From Candidatus Thiocaldithrix dubininis (GTDB taxonomy: Bacteria; Pseudomonadota; Gammaproteobacteria; Thiotrichales; Thiotrichaceae), in NCBI GenBank assembly GCA_029972135.1, contig CP124755.1:930001-994000 (forward strand): a DNA stretch of 64,000 bases, in the 5' to 3' direction. Positions 1 through 7,899 of the stretch are shown here, in pieces. Every line of letters begins with the position of its first letter. Within the stretch, counting starts at the first letter, position 1. The position numbers and the translations under genes are program-made. The notes under the pieces were generated by a model. The model worked only from the letters and a program-made list of their open reading frames with translations, was not told the origin of the DNA and did not search any database.

Positions 1-160
1 CGGCTTGCAAGGTTTCCCATGTCGGAATAGGTGTGGCTTTGTGTGGTGTCATAAACATTAGGTACATAAAGAATGAGACCGAAATCCCACCTGCCCCCAA
101 AGCTGACAAAAAATACAAAGGCGAGTATTGTGCGCCTTGTATATTTTTTAATCTAAACAT
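1..160 (-). CDS. N-terminal fragment of a multi-pass membrane protein (TsoY-like?)
   Basis: The first 53 codons of a gene that runs off the left edge. The start is ATG at 160, preceded by a good ribosome binding site (CGGAG, 8 nt upstream). The peptide begins MFRLKNIQGAQYSPLYFL and continues into a glycine-rich hydrophobic helix (LGAGGISVSFFMYLMF), so it starts with a membrane segment directly after a short cytoplasmic N-terminus. The YSPLYFL..LGAGG..VSFFMYLMF pattern reminds me of TsoY-type membrane proteins, which are distantly like SLAC1/TehA transporters. A SLAC1-family gene lies nearby at 1621. The family call is from memory of the pattern and is tentative; that this is a real gene start is more secure. 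Confidence 0.5.
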   Translation of the reverse strand, partial: MFRLKNIQGAQYSPLYFLSALGAGGISVSFFMYLMFMTPHKATPIPTWETLQA

Positions 161-205
161 TATTGATTCTCCGAAAAATCTAATTAAAAAAGGCTAGTTG
201 CTAAA

Positions 206-225
206 ATATTAGATTTTTCTAATAT
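206..225. promoter_or_regulatory. AT-rich inverted repeat between divergent genes
   Basis: ATATTAG at 206-212 and CTAATAT at 219-225 form a perfect 7-bp inverted repeat with a 6-nt spacer. It lies in the 228-bp gap between the divergent membrane-protein fragment and the orphan Rieske gene, where a shared operator would be expected. No known regulator consensus is recognised; it could be chance in AT-rich DNA. Confidence 0.25.
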
Positions 226-388
226 AGATTGTAATTGCGGAATCTCAAGTTAACCTTACCATTGATGCTGTAATACGGCGGTGCTTATCTGGTATTTTAT
301 GCAACCATTTTGCAGTTTCTCAATGTCAATTGCTTATTAACCTAGTAATTTAATAGGAATTTTAGTGTTATGAGCTGGCAAGTGATAT

Positions 389-982
389 ATGAAACATTTA
401 AGTAATCAACAACGCCGTCGTTTTTTAGTTGCAGCTACTAGTGTTATTGGCTTAGTCGGTACAGGCGCTGTGTTAACCCCTTTTATTCGTTCTTGGTCGC
501 CCAGTGCGCGGAGTTTGGCCGCCGGTGCGCCGGTAGAAGTCGATGTGAGTAAAGTAGAAGCAGGGCAATTATTACGAGTGATTTGGCGGGGTAAGCCTGT
601 ATGGGTAGTCAATCGTACCCAAGAAATGTTGGCAACACTGCCACAAAATAATGCGCAATTGCGTGACCCCGCTTCTGAAGTGACAAGTCAGCAACCCAGT
701 TATGCGCAAAATGAATACCGTTCACGTAAACCAGAGTATTTAGTACTGGTTGGCATTTGTACCCATTTGGGTTGTTCACCTACGTATCGTCCAGAATTAG
801 CACCGGCTGATTTAGGGGCAGAATGGCGTGGCGGATGGTATTGTCCTTGTCATGGTTCGCGCTTTGACTTAGCGGGGCGCGTTTATAAAAATGTGCCTGC
901 TGCTACCAATTTAGAAGTGCCCCCGTATTATTTTAAACAAGATCAATTACTGGTGATCGGCGAAGACGGCACAGCCGCTTAA
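389..982 (+). CDS. petA: Orphan Rieske iron-sulfur protein (second PetA copy)
   Basis: A 197-residue ubiquinol-cytochrome c reductase Rieske subunit. It carries the electron from quinol to cytochrome c1 on the periplasmic face of the bc1 complex. An N-terminal RRRFL motif and a hydrophobic segment (about residues 9-35) form the Tat signal anchor. The two cluster motifs CTHLGC and CPCHGS, which supply the 2Cys/2His ligands and the disulfide, are intact. It is highly similar along its whole length to the petA product at 14507, including AGAPVEV, GQLLRVIWRGKPVWVVNRT and the C-terminal NLEVPPYYF. No cytochrome b or c1 gene follows, so it is a solitary paralogue. It may substitute for the operon copy under other conditions; this is inference. 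Confidence 0.93.
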   Translation: MKHLSNQQRRRFLVAATSVIGLVGTGAVLTPFIRSWSPSARSLAAGAPVEVDVSKVEAGQLLRVIWRGKPVWVVNRTQEMLATLPQNNAQLRDPASEVTSQQPSYAQNEYRSRKPEYLVLVGICTHLGCSPTYRPELAPADLGAEWRGGWYCPCHGSRFDLAGRVYKNVPAATNLEVPPYYFKQDQLLVIGEDGTAA

Positions 983-1060
983 AAACATTAGCAAGTTCAT
1001 GAATGTAGCGATTGGTATTTCTGCAAAAAATCGCTGTAAATTCGGTTTAGTCTTAAACGC

Positions 1061-1090
1061 AAGGGTTGCTTAGCCGAGCTAAGCACTCTT
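1061..1090. terminator. Hairpin between convergent genes
   Basis: TGCTTAG (1067-1073) pairs with CTAAGCA (1079-1085). The stem extends outward as AAGGG/CTCTT with a one-base bulge and one G-U pair. It lies between the convergent Rieske and SCP2-like genes. There is no clear T-run on either side, so a bidirectional terminator is likely but not certain. Confidence 0.4.
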
Positions 1091-1102
1091 GTTAATATAC
1101 GA

Positions 1103-1405
1103 TTAATAATTAATCTGATTAACAATTTGCGGCAGATATTGCTTTAAATCGTTAAGATCAATTTTGCTATCACTAATATAAATTTGCTCAGTAGCAATGG
1201 CAGTGTCTAAATCCAATCCCCCCACGCGTAGATTATCTAAAGTCTCGCGGGTTAGGCTTAATTTTGCAATGGGGTGTGTTGGCGCTTTCTTTTGAACTTC
1301 GATCCCTTCTTCTGCCAAATTAATTGTCCATTTTTCTTCAATACTATGCCGATCAACCGTAATATCAACTTCAATTTCTAAGGGTTGGTTAGTAGAATTT
1401 TGCAT
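1103..1405 (-). CDS. Free-standing SCP2-like domain protein (alkyl-sulfatase C-terminal type)
   Basis: A 100-residue soluble protein without signal peptide or membrane segment. The second half (about residues 44-90) has the pattern LSLTRETLDNL..G.LDLDTAIATEQIYI, with conserved spacing to a final DL..L. This resembles the SCP2-like C-terminal domain of alkyl/aryl-sulfatases (LTR..LD.L..G..TL..AIA.G.I.I.G). The catalytic metallo-beta-lactamase part of such sulfatases is absent, so only the lipid-binding fold would remain. SCP2 folds bind hydrophobic ligands; the ligand here is unknown. A GGAAAGG-type site near 1415 precedes the ATG. It converges on the orphan Rieske gene. Confidence 0.65.
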   Translation of the reverse strand: MQNSTNQPLEIEVDITVDRHSIEEKWTINLAEEGIEVQKKAPTHPIAKLSLTRETLDNLRVGGLDLDTAIATEQIYISDSKIDLNDLKQYLPQIVNQINY

Positions 1406-1620
1406 GGTGAGTTCCTTTCACATAAAACAAGTTAACGCATCCTAACCTTGAATAAAAATTATATGCAAATAAGCTTAACTGAGCTGGCGTTTCTAAGGCG
1501 CTAATAAGCAATCAATACTTGAGTATTTATGTTTGTTATTTTTCAATGTTAGCGTTGAATGCCTTTCGTATAGTAAAAACTGCCTTAACACACACCTCCT
1601 TTAGCAATAGAGAGAAAAAT

Positions 1621-2592
1621 ATGGAGTCAAATTCAGCAAATAGTCGCTTAGCCTATTTACCCATTGCGTTTTTTGCGATGGTGATGGGCTTAAGCGGTTT
1701 AACCATTGCATGGGAAAAAGCCCAACAAACCTATCAATTGGATTTAGGCATAACGTTGCCTTTATTAAGCATTGCCGCTAGCGTATTTGCCTTGTTATTA
1801 ATCGCTTATTTATTGAAAAGTTTTAAATATTCATCAGCCGTTACACAAGAATGGAAGCATCCGGTCAAACTGAGTTTTTTTCCGACCATTTCTATTAGTT
1901 TGTTATTACTGTCGGTAGCATTTTTAGAGATTAACCATGATGTTGCGAATATTTTATGGTTAGCGGGTGCAACCCTACACTTAATTTTCACCTTAGCGGT
2001 GATTAATATGTGGATGCATCATGAACATTTTCAGGTACAGCACATGACACCCGCATGGTTTATTCCGGCGGTAGGGAATGTCATCGTACCGATTGGCGGA
2101 ACGGCTTTAGGCTATATCGAAATCTCTTGGTTTTTCTTTAGTATCGGTATGTTGTTTTGGATAGTGTTATTAACGCTTGCCTTTAATCGCATTATTTTCC
2201 ATACCCCGATTGATGCGCGTTTAATGCCGAGCTTATTCATTCTCATTGCACCCCCAGCGGTTGGTTTTATTGCCTATATGCGCTTGAATCATGGCGACTT
2301 GGATAATTTTGCGCGGATTTTATACTTTGCGGGCTTATTCTTAACCTTGTTATTGTTTACGCAAATCGGGCGGTTTGCACGTTTGCAGTTTGCTTTATCT
2401 TGGTGGGCGTATTCATTCCCCTTAGCGGCTATTACCATTGCTAGTTTTGTAATGTTCGATAAAACCCAAGTCAGTGCTTATTTATGGATTGCCACAGGCT
2501 TGTTAGTGATTTTGACGGCGGTGGTATTGATGTTATTCGTTAAAACGCTAATGGCAGCGATCAAAGGTAAGATTTGCGTGCCGGGGCATTAA
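1621..2592 (+). CDS. SLAC1/TehA-family anion channel or transporter
   Basis: A 323-residue inner-membrane protein with about ten hydrophobic helices, the layout of the TDT (tellurite-resistance/dicarboxylate transporter, SLAC1) family. Family patterns include an N-terminal YLPIAFFAMVMGLSGLTIAW helix, the KLSFFPTISISL stretch and the conserved HxHF/TPAWFIPAVGN region in the middle. Members conduct small anions or export sulfite; no substrate can be assigned here. I start at ATG 1621, after AGAGAG, because the in-frame upstream extension to 1519 has no family-like residues. A strong terminator follows. Confidence 0.82.
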   Translation: MESNSANSRLAYLPIAFFAMVMGLSGLTIAWEKAQQTYQLDLGITLPLLSIAASVFALLLIAYLLKSFKYSSAVTQEWKHPVKLSFFPTISISLLLLSVAFLEINHDVANILWLAGATLHLIFTLAVINMWMHHEHFQVQHMTPAWFIPAVGNVIVPIGGTALGYIEISWFFFSIGMLFWIVLLTLAFNRIIFHTPIDARLMPSLFILIAPPAVGFIAYMRLNHGDLDNFARILYFAGLFLTLLLFTQIGRFARLQFALSWWAYSFPLAAITIASFVMFDKTQVSAYLWIATGLLVILTAVVLMLFVKTLMAAIKGKICVPGH

Positions 2593-2617
2593 GCGCGTTT
2601 TCTAGCATTAATGAGCT

Positions 2618-2646
2618 AAAAAAGGGCGATGATCTCGCCCTTTTTT
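2618..2646. terminator. Strong bidirectional Rho-independent terminator
   Basis: AAAAAAGGGCGA (2618-2629) pairs perfectly with TCGCCCTTTTTT (2635-2646) around a 5-nt loop. A and T runs on both flanks make it work in either direction. It separates the SLAC1 gene from the convergent molybdoenzyme operon. Confidence 0.88.
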
Positions 2647-2655
2647 AATGAAGTG

Positions 2656-3402
2656 CTAGGCTTTATTTTCTTTCTGCAATTCGGCATACCACGCTGGGCT
2701 ATGGTGCTCTAAGAAAGAAGCTTTAGCATAACCCGATTTCATACTTTCCAATGCTTCGCGTTCTTCGATCACAGCAAAGTAAATATGGGCAATTAAGCCA
2801 ATTAACACTAATAATACGCTAGAAGCATGCACGGCTAAGGCTGCACGGAAGATTGCACCGTACATAGGATTACTTGCGAAATCTAATAGTTTAGGTCCTG
2901 CAAATAAATAGAATCCACTCAAGGCAATAGCTACGGAACAGACAATAATCATAGTACCTAATAAGCGTTGTGCGCCGTTGTAGCGGCCTTTAACTGGTGG
3001 CGTAGGCGTATTACGCATTAAGCCGAATAAATGTGCTAAGGTAATCGTCATTGACCAAAAGTCGTTTAAGACCGATTTGGGTGTAATGGAAATGACTTGT
3101 TGTAAGAATGGCTTAGTAATACGCTGCCAATTCACAATGGAATAAACCACAAATACCAGCGCCCAAATAATACCGCCGATAGCGTGTACCAGTGCTAAGT
3201 TTGCATTGCCGCCAAATAAGTTTTGCATAAAGGTCGGCCAAAACGCGGGTACAAGTCGCACAAAGTCGCCTGAAATAATGCCAAAGCCAGTTAACACTAG
3301 GGCAAACCAACAGAAGGCATTAAACCAGTGCAAACGAATGACATCTTTATCCCGGACTTTAATCATACGGTCTTCACCGTGCTGGGAATTAGTGCTGCTC
3401 AT
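2656..3402 (-). CDS. Cytochrome b membrane anchor of a molybdoenzyme (FdnI/PhsC-like)
   Basis: A 248-residue integral membrane di-heme cytochrome b subunit. It would exchange electrons between the quinone pool and the iron-sulfur subunit encoded just upstream. Four main helices are visible (about residues 27-50, 72-95, 148-170 and 188-215). Histidines suited to heme binding occur in RLHWFNAFCW, LVHAIGG, VHASS and AHIYFA. Length and layout match the FdnI/PhsC family. I start at ATG 3402 because AGGAGGG sits 5 nt upstream; the start overlaps the end of the iron-sulfur subunit gene by 14 bp, indicating translational coupling. It is the third gene of a three-gene operon. Confidence 0.85.
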   Translation of the reverse strand: MSSTNSQHGEDRMIKVRDKDVIRLHWFNAFCWFALVLTGFGIISGDFVRLVPAFWPTFMQNLFGGNANLALVHAIGGIIWALVFVVYSIVNWQRITKPFLQQVISITPKSVLNDFWSMTITLAHLFGLMRNTPTPPVKGRYNGAQRLLGTMIIVCSVAIALSGFYLFAGPKLLDFASNPMYGAIFRAALAVHASSVLLVLIGLIAHIYFAVIEEREALESMKSGYAKASFLEHHSPAWYAELQKENKA

Positions 3403-4138
3403 GTTTGCCCTCCTGCTCACTGACTGCTTTACGACGGTCGACTAACTTTTTAATACCAGCGCCTAAGAACATGGCAAACATACCGCCAATGCCAATAGCC
3501 CCTATCGGATTGATAATGCTTTGAATGGCATTGCCTGCTAAGTAGCGTTCATTTAATTTAGGCATCACTTCTTTAGGAATCGCTTTGCCATTCGTGAAGT
3601 AATAATGATTAGGGCCAATATTGACTTCATCGGTTACTAAGCGCTGCCATTCTTTTTCTTTCAATAATTTTGAAACTTCTGAATTAGGGTCATTCGCATC
3701 ACCAAAGATTAAAGCGCGTCCCACACAGGTTTGTACGCAGGCGGGGTCTAAGCCTTTATCAATGCGTGGCTGGCAGAAGGTACATTTACTAATGGTATTG
3801 GTAACTGGGTTTAACCAACGCGCCTCATACGGACAAGCCGGAACGCACAATTCACAACCGGAACAGGTATCGTGATCAACTAAGACAATACCATCCGCTC
3901 GTTTCCAAGATGCACCAGAAGGGCATACTTCAACACAAGGTGGGTTATCACAATGTTGGCAACGACCGGGGAATAATTGAACTTCGGGTAAGCCTTTGGC
4001 ATTTACATATTCCACTTCTTTTACCCAGTCACGGGAATAGCCCATTGGCGTATCCCACTCCGCACGGCAAGCAACTTCGCAAGCTTTGCAGTTAATGCAG
4101 CGCGTGGTATCCGCGAGCATGACATATTTTGCAACCAT
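3389..4138 (-). CDS. Four-cluster ferredoxin subunit with C-terminal membrane helix
   Basis: A 249-residue electron-transfer subunit. Cysteine groups are CINCKACEVAC near residue 15, CQHCDNPPCVEVC near 60, CSGCELCVPACPYEARW near 92, and CTFCQ...CVQTC near 115-140. They are enough for four [4Fe-4S] clusters, as in FdnH, PhsB and DmsB. A single hydrophobic helix near residues 210-230 (IGAIGIGGMFAMFLG), followed by a lysine/arginine-rich tail, would anchor it like FdnH. It links the molybdopterin subunit to the cytochrome b. An AAGGAGAAAG site precedes ATG 4138. The FdnH-like anchor plus a PhsC-sized cytochrome is compatible with either formate dehydrogenase- or thiosulfate reductase-type complexes. 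Confidence 0.88.
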   Translation of the reverse strand: MVAKYVMLADTTRCINCKACEVACRAEWDTPMGYSRDWVKEVEYVNAKGLPEVQLFPGRCQHCDNPPCVEVCPSGASWKRADGIVLVDHDTCSGCELCVPACPYEARWLNPVTNTISKCTFCQPRIDKGLDPACVQTCVGRALIFGDANDPNSEVSKLLKEKEWQRLVTDEVNIGPNHYYFTNGKAIPKEVMPKLNERYLAGNAIQSIINPIGAIGIGGMFAMFLGAGIKKLVDRRKAVSEQEGKHEQH

Positions 4139-4148
4139 AACTTTCTCC

Positions 4149-6455
4149 TTATGCCTTGCTCACAGTGACAATGGATGTACCCATTGAAATGGTTCCAATA
4201 TGTTTTTCAACCGTTTGGGCGGCTAACAGTGAGTCCGATAAACCTTTGTCTTTGGCTAAGGTCATACGCTGATCCCAATGCCCAAAACCGTGTACAGTAA
4301 ACACCGTGTCGGGGCGAATACGATGCGTGACTTTGGCTTGAATTTTGCCGCCGCGTCCAAATTTATCTTTAACCTCGACCGTATCACCGTGCGCAATCCC
4401 TAATTTCTCAGCCGCTTCAGGGTGAATCCACAACACGTTTTCGGGTAGGAAGTAGTGCAACCACAGATTATCTTGGGTACGCGCATGGGTATGGAAGCCA
4501 ATGCGACCAAACGTAAAGTGGAATTCATTGGGGCGTGTTACCACAGGCTGTTCTTGCCAATCTAACGCGCTATCCATATTCAGCTCTTTAAGCTTGCTAG
4601 GCACTAATTCGATTTTACCGCTAGGTGTAGGAAATTCAGATTTCAAACCAAATTCGCGCGGGAAGTTCGCTTGATCATTCGCCGGTTTTTTAATAATGCC
4701 TTTTTCTTTCAATTCAGCCAGTGAATAACCGGCTTTCTTCAAGCGATCATCGAGTAAGGCTTCAATGTTGTCGTGTGGGAAATACGCTTCTAAGCCTAAA
4801 CGTTTAGACAATTCCTTACAGATTTCCCAAGAACCTTTGGTATCATGTAACGGTTTCATAGCCGGTTCACGTAAGGCGACAAAACCTTCGCGCGCGCCGC
4901 CGATTTGTAGATCATCGTAACGTTCTAAATACGAAGCTTCGGGTAACAAAATGTCAGCATAGCCATTCATTTCATTCGGGATAACATCCGCCGCGACATA
5001 AAAATCCATATTCAATAAGGCTTTACGAATGGTGTCGTAATCCGTGCTGTTATGGAAACCGTTACCACCCGCCGTTAACAAAGCTTTTAAGGGGTAAGGT
5101 TCTTGCTTGGCCATTGCCTTCCACATTTCATTGGTTAAGCCGTATTGTGCATTAGCAATCGGCCAACGTCCCATGACACCCGCACCATCAGCGCGTTGTA
5201 CTTTGCCGTGCTCGTCTAAGGCAAACGGGTTGGACGAAAAGTCAAAGTCCCCGTGTTGTTCAGCGCGATTCACATGTGCATGCGGGAATTCGGGTAAAGT
5301 GATTTCAGGGATTTTAATGCTCTGTGGTTTATAGATACCGCCTTTGCGATCCCAAATACCGAATAGGGAATTGATAATCGCAATACACATGGCTGTCCCT
5401 AAGTCATTGGTACTGCGAGTTAAGCGCCGTGGGCTATAAACAAACACTTTCGGTGCAGCCGCTGCCATTTCCCGTGCGGTACGTGTAATGGTATCGGCTG
5501 GAATGGTCGTAATGCTTTCTTGCCATTGCGGGGTATAATTAGCGACCCGTGCGGTTAATTCATCTACACCTGATACGTACTCCGCCACAAAGGCTTTGTC
5601 GTACAGTTGTTCTTTTAAAATAACGTGAATAAGCGCCAACAAAAATGCATGGTCAGTTAAAGGGCGAATTGGCAGCCATTCATCGGACTTGGATGCTGTA
5701 ATGGTGTAACGTGGGTCAACGTAAACCACTTTTGCACCGTTAGCCACACCATCAATCCAACCTAAGGTTTCGCCATTATGCAACGATTCGGTGACATTAC
5801 GCCCCATCATGAGGAAGTATTTGCAGTTTTCGAGGTCGATGGTTTCATTGCCTGATAATTCGCGCCCGGCAACCATCATATAACCTACACCCCGTGGGCC
5901 GCAGCATAAACCAAACACCGGGCTAGTGGTATTGGGTGTGCCAAAGGCGTGCGCTAAACGGTGATAAGGTTTTTCCCAAGTGCCGTGCCCAATCATGACT
6001 AACGCTTGCGGGCCGTATTTTTCTTTTACTTTAGTTAGCTCATGTGCCACTTTGTCTAGCGCTTCGTCCCAAGGCATGGAACGCCATTTGTTTTCACCGC
6101 GTGCCCCCACCCGTTCCATCGGTTGTCTTAAACGGTTTTCCGCAAAGGCAACTTGAATGCCGGAATTACCTTTACCGCAGACCACGCCGCGATTAAGGGG
6201 GTGCTCTGGATTGCCATCAATTTTAAAGGCTTTGCCATCGCGTGAACGGACTTTTAAGCCGCAGCGCCAATAACACATATCACAAAAGCCCCAATGCTCT
6301 TCATAATCCTTAAGCATTTCTGTGCTATGTGGAACATCTGTTAAGCGGGCTTGTGCTTCAGTTGTTAGTGTGGTTGCAGATAGTGCGGTCGCACCCACCA
6401 TACCTTTTAAAAAGGCACGGCGGGCGGGTAGCTCCGCATTTTTAGACTTGGGCAT
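4149..6455 (-). CDS. Tat-exported molybdopterin oxidoreductase, DMSO-reductase family (PhsA/PsrA-like), substrate unknown
   Basis: A 768-residue catalytic subunit with an N-terminal Tat signal (ARRAFLKGMVGATALS), so the complex faces the periplasm. A [4Fe-4S] site is formed by CDMCYWRC (about residue 58) plus CGKG about 30 residues later. The body has the usual bis-MGD-binding features (GHGTWEKPYHRLAHAFG, VVYVDPRYT, ADILLPEASYLERYDD) and ends in the MopB C-terminal domain (HGDTVEVKDKFG). Length fits PhsA/PsrA rather than the larger SoeA or formate dehydrogenase. At the usual Mo-ligand position is FGLCCGPRG (about residues 179-187), two adjacent cysteines. Thiosulfate or polysulfide reduction, or a related sulfur reaction, is plausible but unproven. 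RBS GAGGAGA precedes ATG 6455. Confidence 0.85.
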   Translation of the reverse strand: MPKSKNAELPARRAFLKGMVGATALSATTLTTEAQARLTDVPHSTEMLKDYEEHWGFCDMCYWRCGLKVRSRDGKAFKIDGNPEHPLNRGVVCGKGNSGIQVAFAENRLRQPMERVGARGENKWRSMPWDEALDKVAHELTKVKEKYGPQALVMIGHGTWEKPYHRLAHAFGTPNTTSPVFGLCCGPRGVGYMMVAGRELSGNETIDLENCKYFLMMGRNVTESLHNGETLGWIDGVANGAKVVYVDPRYTITASKSDEWLPIRPLTDHAFLLALIHVILKEQLYDKAFVAEYVSGVDELTARVANYTPQWQESITTIPADTITRTAREMAAAAPKVFVYSPRRLTRSTNDLGTAMCIAIINSLFGIWDRKGGIYKPQSIKIPEITLPEFPHAHVNRAEQHGDFDFSSNPFALDEHGKVQRADGAGVMGRWPIANAQYGLTNEMWKAMAKQEPYPLKALLTAGGNGFHNSTDYDTIRKALLNMDFYVAADVIPNEMNGYADILLPEASYLERYDDLQIGGAREGFVALREPAMKPLHDTKGSWEICKELSKRLGLEAYFPHDNIEALLDDRLKKAGYSLAELKEKGIIKKPANDQANFPREFGLKSEFPTPSGKIELVPSKLKELNMDSALDWQEQPVVTRPNEFHFTFGRIGFHTHARTQDNLWLHYFLPENVLWIHPEAAEKLGIAHGDTVEVKDKFGRGGKIQAKVTHRIRPDTVFTVHGFGHWDQRMTLAKDKGLSDSLLAAQTVEKHIGTISMGTSIVTVSKA

Positions 6456-6562
6456 GGGTGTATCTCCTCAACTCACCAAGCAAAACAGGCTTGGTATAAA
6501 ACCCTACTATTTTGCCCCCTGTCCTAAGTATTGAAATTGCTAAATCGCAATCGTAGATGGAA

Positions 6563-6595
6563 AAAAAGGAATAGAGACTGACTCTATTCCTTTTT
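6563..6595. terminator. Terminator after cydX
   Basis: GGAATAGAG (6568-6576) pairs with CTCTATTCC (6582-6590) around ACTGA. The stem extends through five A-T pairs, with A and T tracts on the two flanks. It ends cydABX transcription on the minus strand and isolates the molybdoenzyme operon, which begins about 110 bp further on. Confidence 0.85.
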
Positions 6596-6631
6596 AAAAG
6601 TGCTACCTGCCCTGATGGGTAGAGCAAGCGA

Positions 6632-6733
6632 TTATTCGTTGGCGTCTAAGCCATTTAGCTCTAACCACATGACATTGATAATGCCAAAGGCACAAGCGAG
6701 TAATACGCCGAGTAGCCAAGCAAAATACCACAT
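6632..6733 (-). CDS. cydX: CydX, small subunit of cytochrome bd oxidase
   Basis: A 33-residue single-helix peptide, MWYFAWLLGVLLACAF... ending LELNGLDANE. The MWYFAW.LGVLLAC.FG pattern is the CydX/YbgT signature. CydX stabilises the heme groups of the CydAB oxidase in the inner membrane. It lies 12 bp after cydB, with AGGAGTTAAACG before the ATG. The call rests on its sequence, position and spacing, all of which fit the family. Confidence 0.93.
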   Translation of the reverse strand: MWYFAWLLGVLLACAFGIINVMWLELNGLDANE

Positions 6734-6745
6734 CGTTTAACTCCT

Positions 6746-7888
6746 TTAATAAACCGAATGATCGTTATCACGAATGAATTTTACGGTTACTTTGCCCCAC
6801 AAGGCGCGGTAACACCACAAGGTATAAATCACAATCAAGGGTACGAAAATAACGGTTGCCCAGAACATGATATTGAGCGTTAAGTGACTAGAAGCCGAAT
6901 CCCAAATCGTTAAACTGTGATTAGGATTGAGGCTGGACGGCATAATAAATGGGAATAACGATACGCCCGCCGTCAGAATAATGCCGACTAAACTCAGGCT
7001 ACTATTTAAGAAGCTTAAACGCTTTTTATCTTGTGCAGCCAATTTATAGACACCAAAAGCGCCTAATAATCCTAATAAAGGGGCGGCAATGGATAAAGGA
7101 TATTGCCGATAGTTATGCAACCATGCGCCATCACTTAATGTGACCACTTTATTAACCGGATTCGGTAAAGCATCCGGTGGCGGCATTTGTTGAATGACAT
7201 AACCGTCTATGCCTAGCCAAACCCAAATACCCGCTAGGGCAAAGCTTACTAAAACAGCCAACGCGGTATAACGTGCGGCTTGTTTGGCACGTTCATAAAC
7301 TGCGCCTTCGGTGCGTAACATTAAGTAGGTTGCACCGTGCATGCTAAACATGGCTAAGCCTACCAAACCGGCTAATAAGGTAAAGGGCGTAAACAACTTC
7401 CAGAATGAACCGGGGCTGGTTAGGCGCAAAAAGGTGTCAAATTCAAATGGTACACCGAGCAATAGATTGCCAAAGCCAATGCCAAAAACTAAAGGCGGTA
7501 CAACGCCCGAAATGACTAAGCCCCAGTCCCACATATTGCGCCAAACTGGATTATTAATCTTAGAGCGATAATCAAACCCGACCGGACGGAAGAATAAGGC
7601 AAATAGGGTTAAGACCATTGCCCAATAAAAGCTGGAAAAGGCTGCACCAAAGGTAATCGGCCAAGCGGCAAAAATTGCGCCCGCTGCTAAAATTAACCAA
7701 ACTTGGTTGCCATCCCAATGCGGGGCAATGGTATTAATTGCGACACGGCGTTCATCGTCGTTTTTGCCAACATAACGCAGTAATGCGCCGACACCCATAT
7801 CAAAGCCATCGGTTAAGGCAAAGCCAATAAATAGTACGCCGACTAAACCCCACCAAATCAGTTTTAAGGTTGCGTAATCAAATAACAT
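6746..7888 (-). CDS. cydB: Cytochrome bd quinol oxidase subunit II
   Basis: A 380-residue polytopic subunit of the bd-type terminal oxidase, which reduces O2 with quinol electrons at high oxygen affinity without pumping protons. It begins with the family pattern LIWWGLVGVLFIGFALTDGFDMGVGALL, continues with the conserved TIAPHWDGNQVWLILAAGA segment, and has about eight to nine helices. It lies 11 bp after cydA and just before cydX. The length equals the E. coli CydB size class. Confidence 0.96.
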   Translation of the reverse strand: MLFDYATLKLIWWGLVGVLFIGFALTDGFDMGVGALLRYVGKNDDERRVAINTIAPHWDGNQVWLILAAGAIFAAWPITFGAAFSSFYWAMVLTLFALFFRPVGFDYRSKINNPVWRNMWDWGLVISGVVPPLVFGIGFGNLLLGVPFEFDTFLRLTSPGSFWKLFTPFTLLAGLVGLAMFSMHGATYLMLRTEGAVYERAKQAARYTALAVLVSFALAGIWVWLGIDGYVIQQMPPPDALPNPVNKVVTLSDGAWLHNYRQYPLSIAAPLLGLLGAFGVYKLAAQDKKRLSFLNSSLSLVGIILTAGVSLFPFIMPSSLNPNHSLTIWDSASSHLTLNIMFWATVIFVPLIVIYTLWCYRALWGKVTVKFIRDNDHSVY

Positions 7889-7899
7889 AAACGTGCTCC

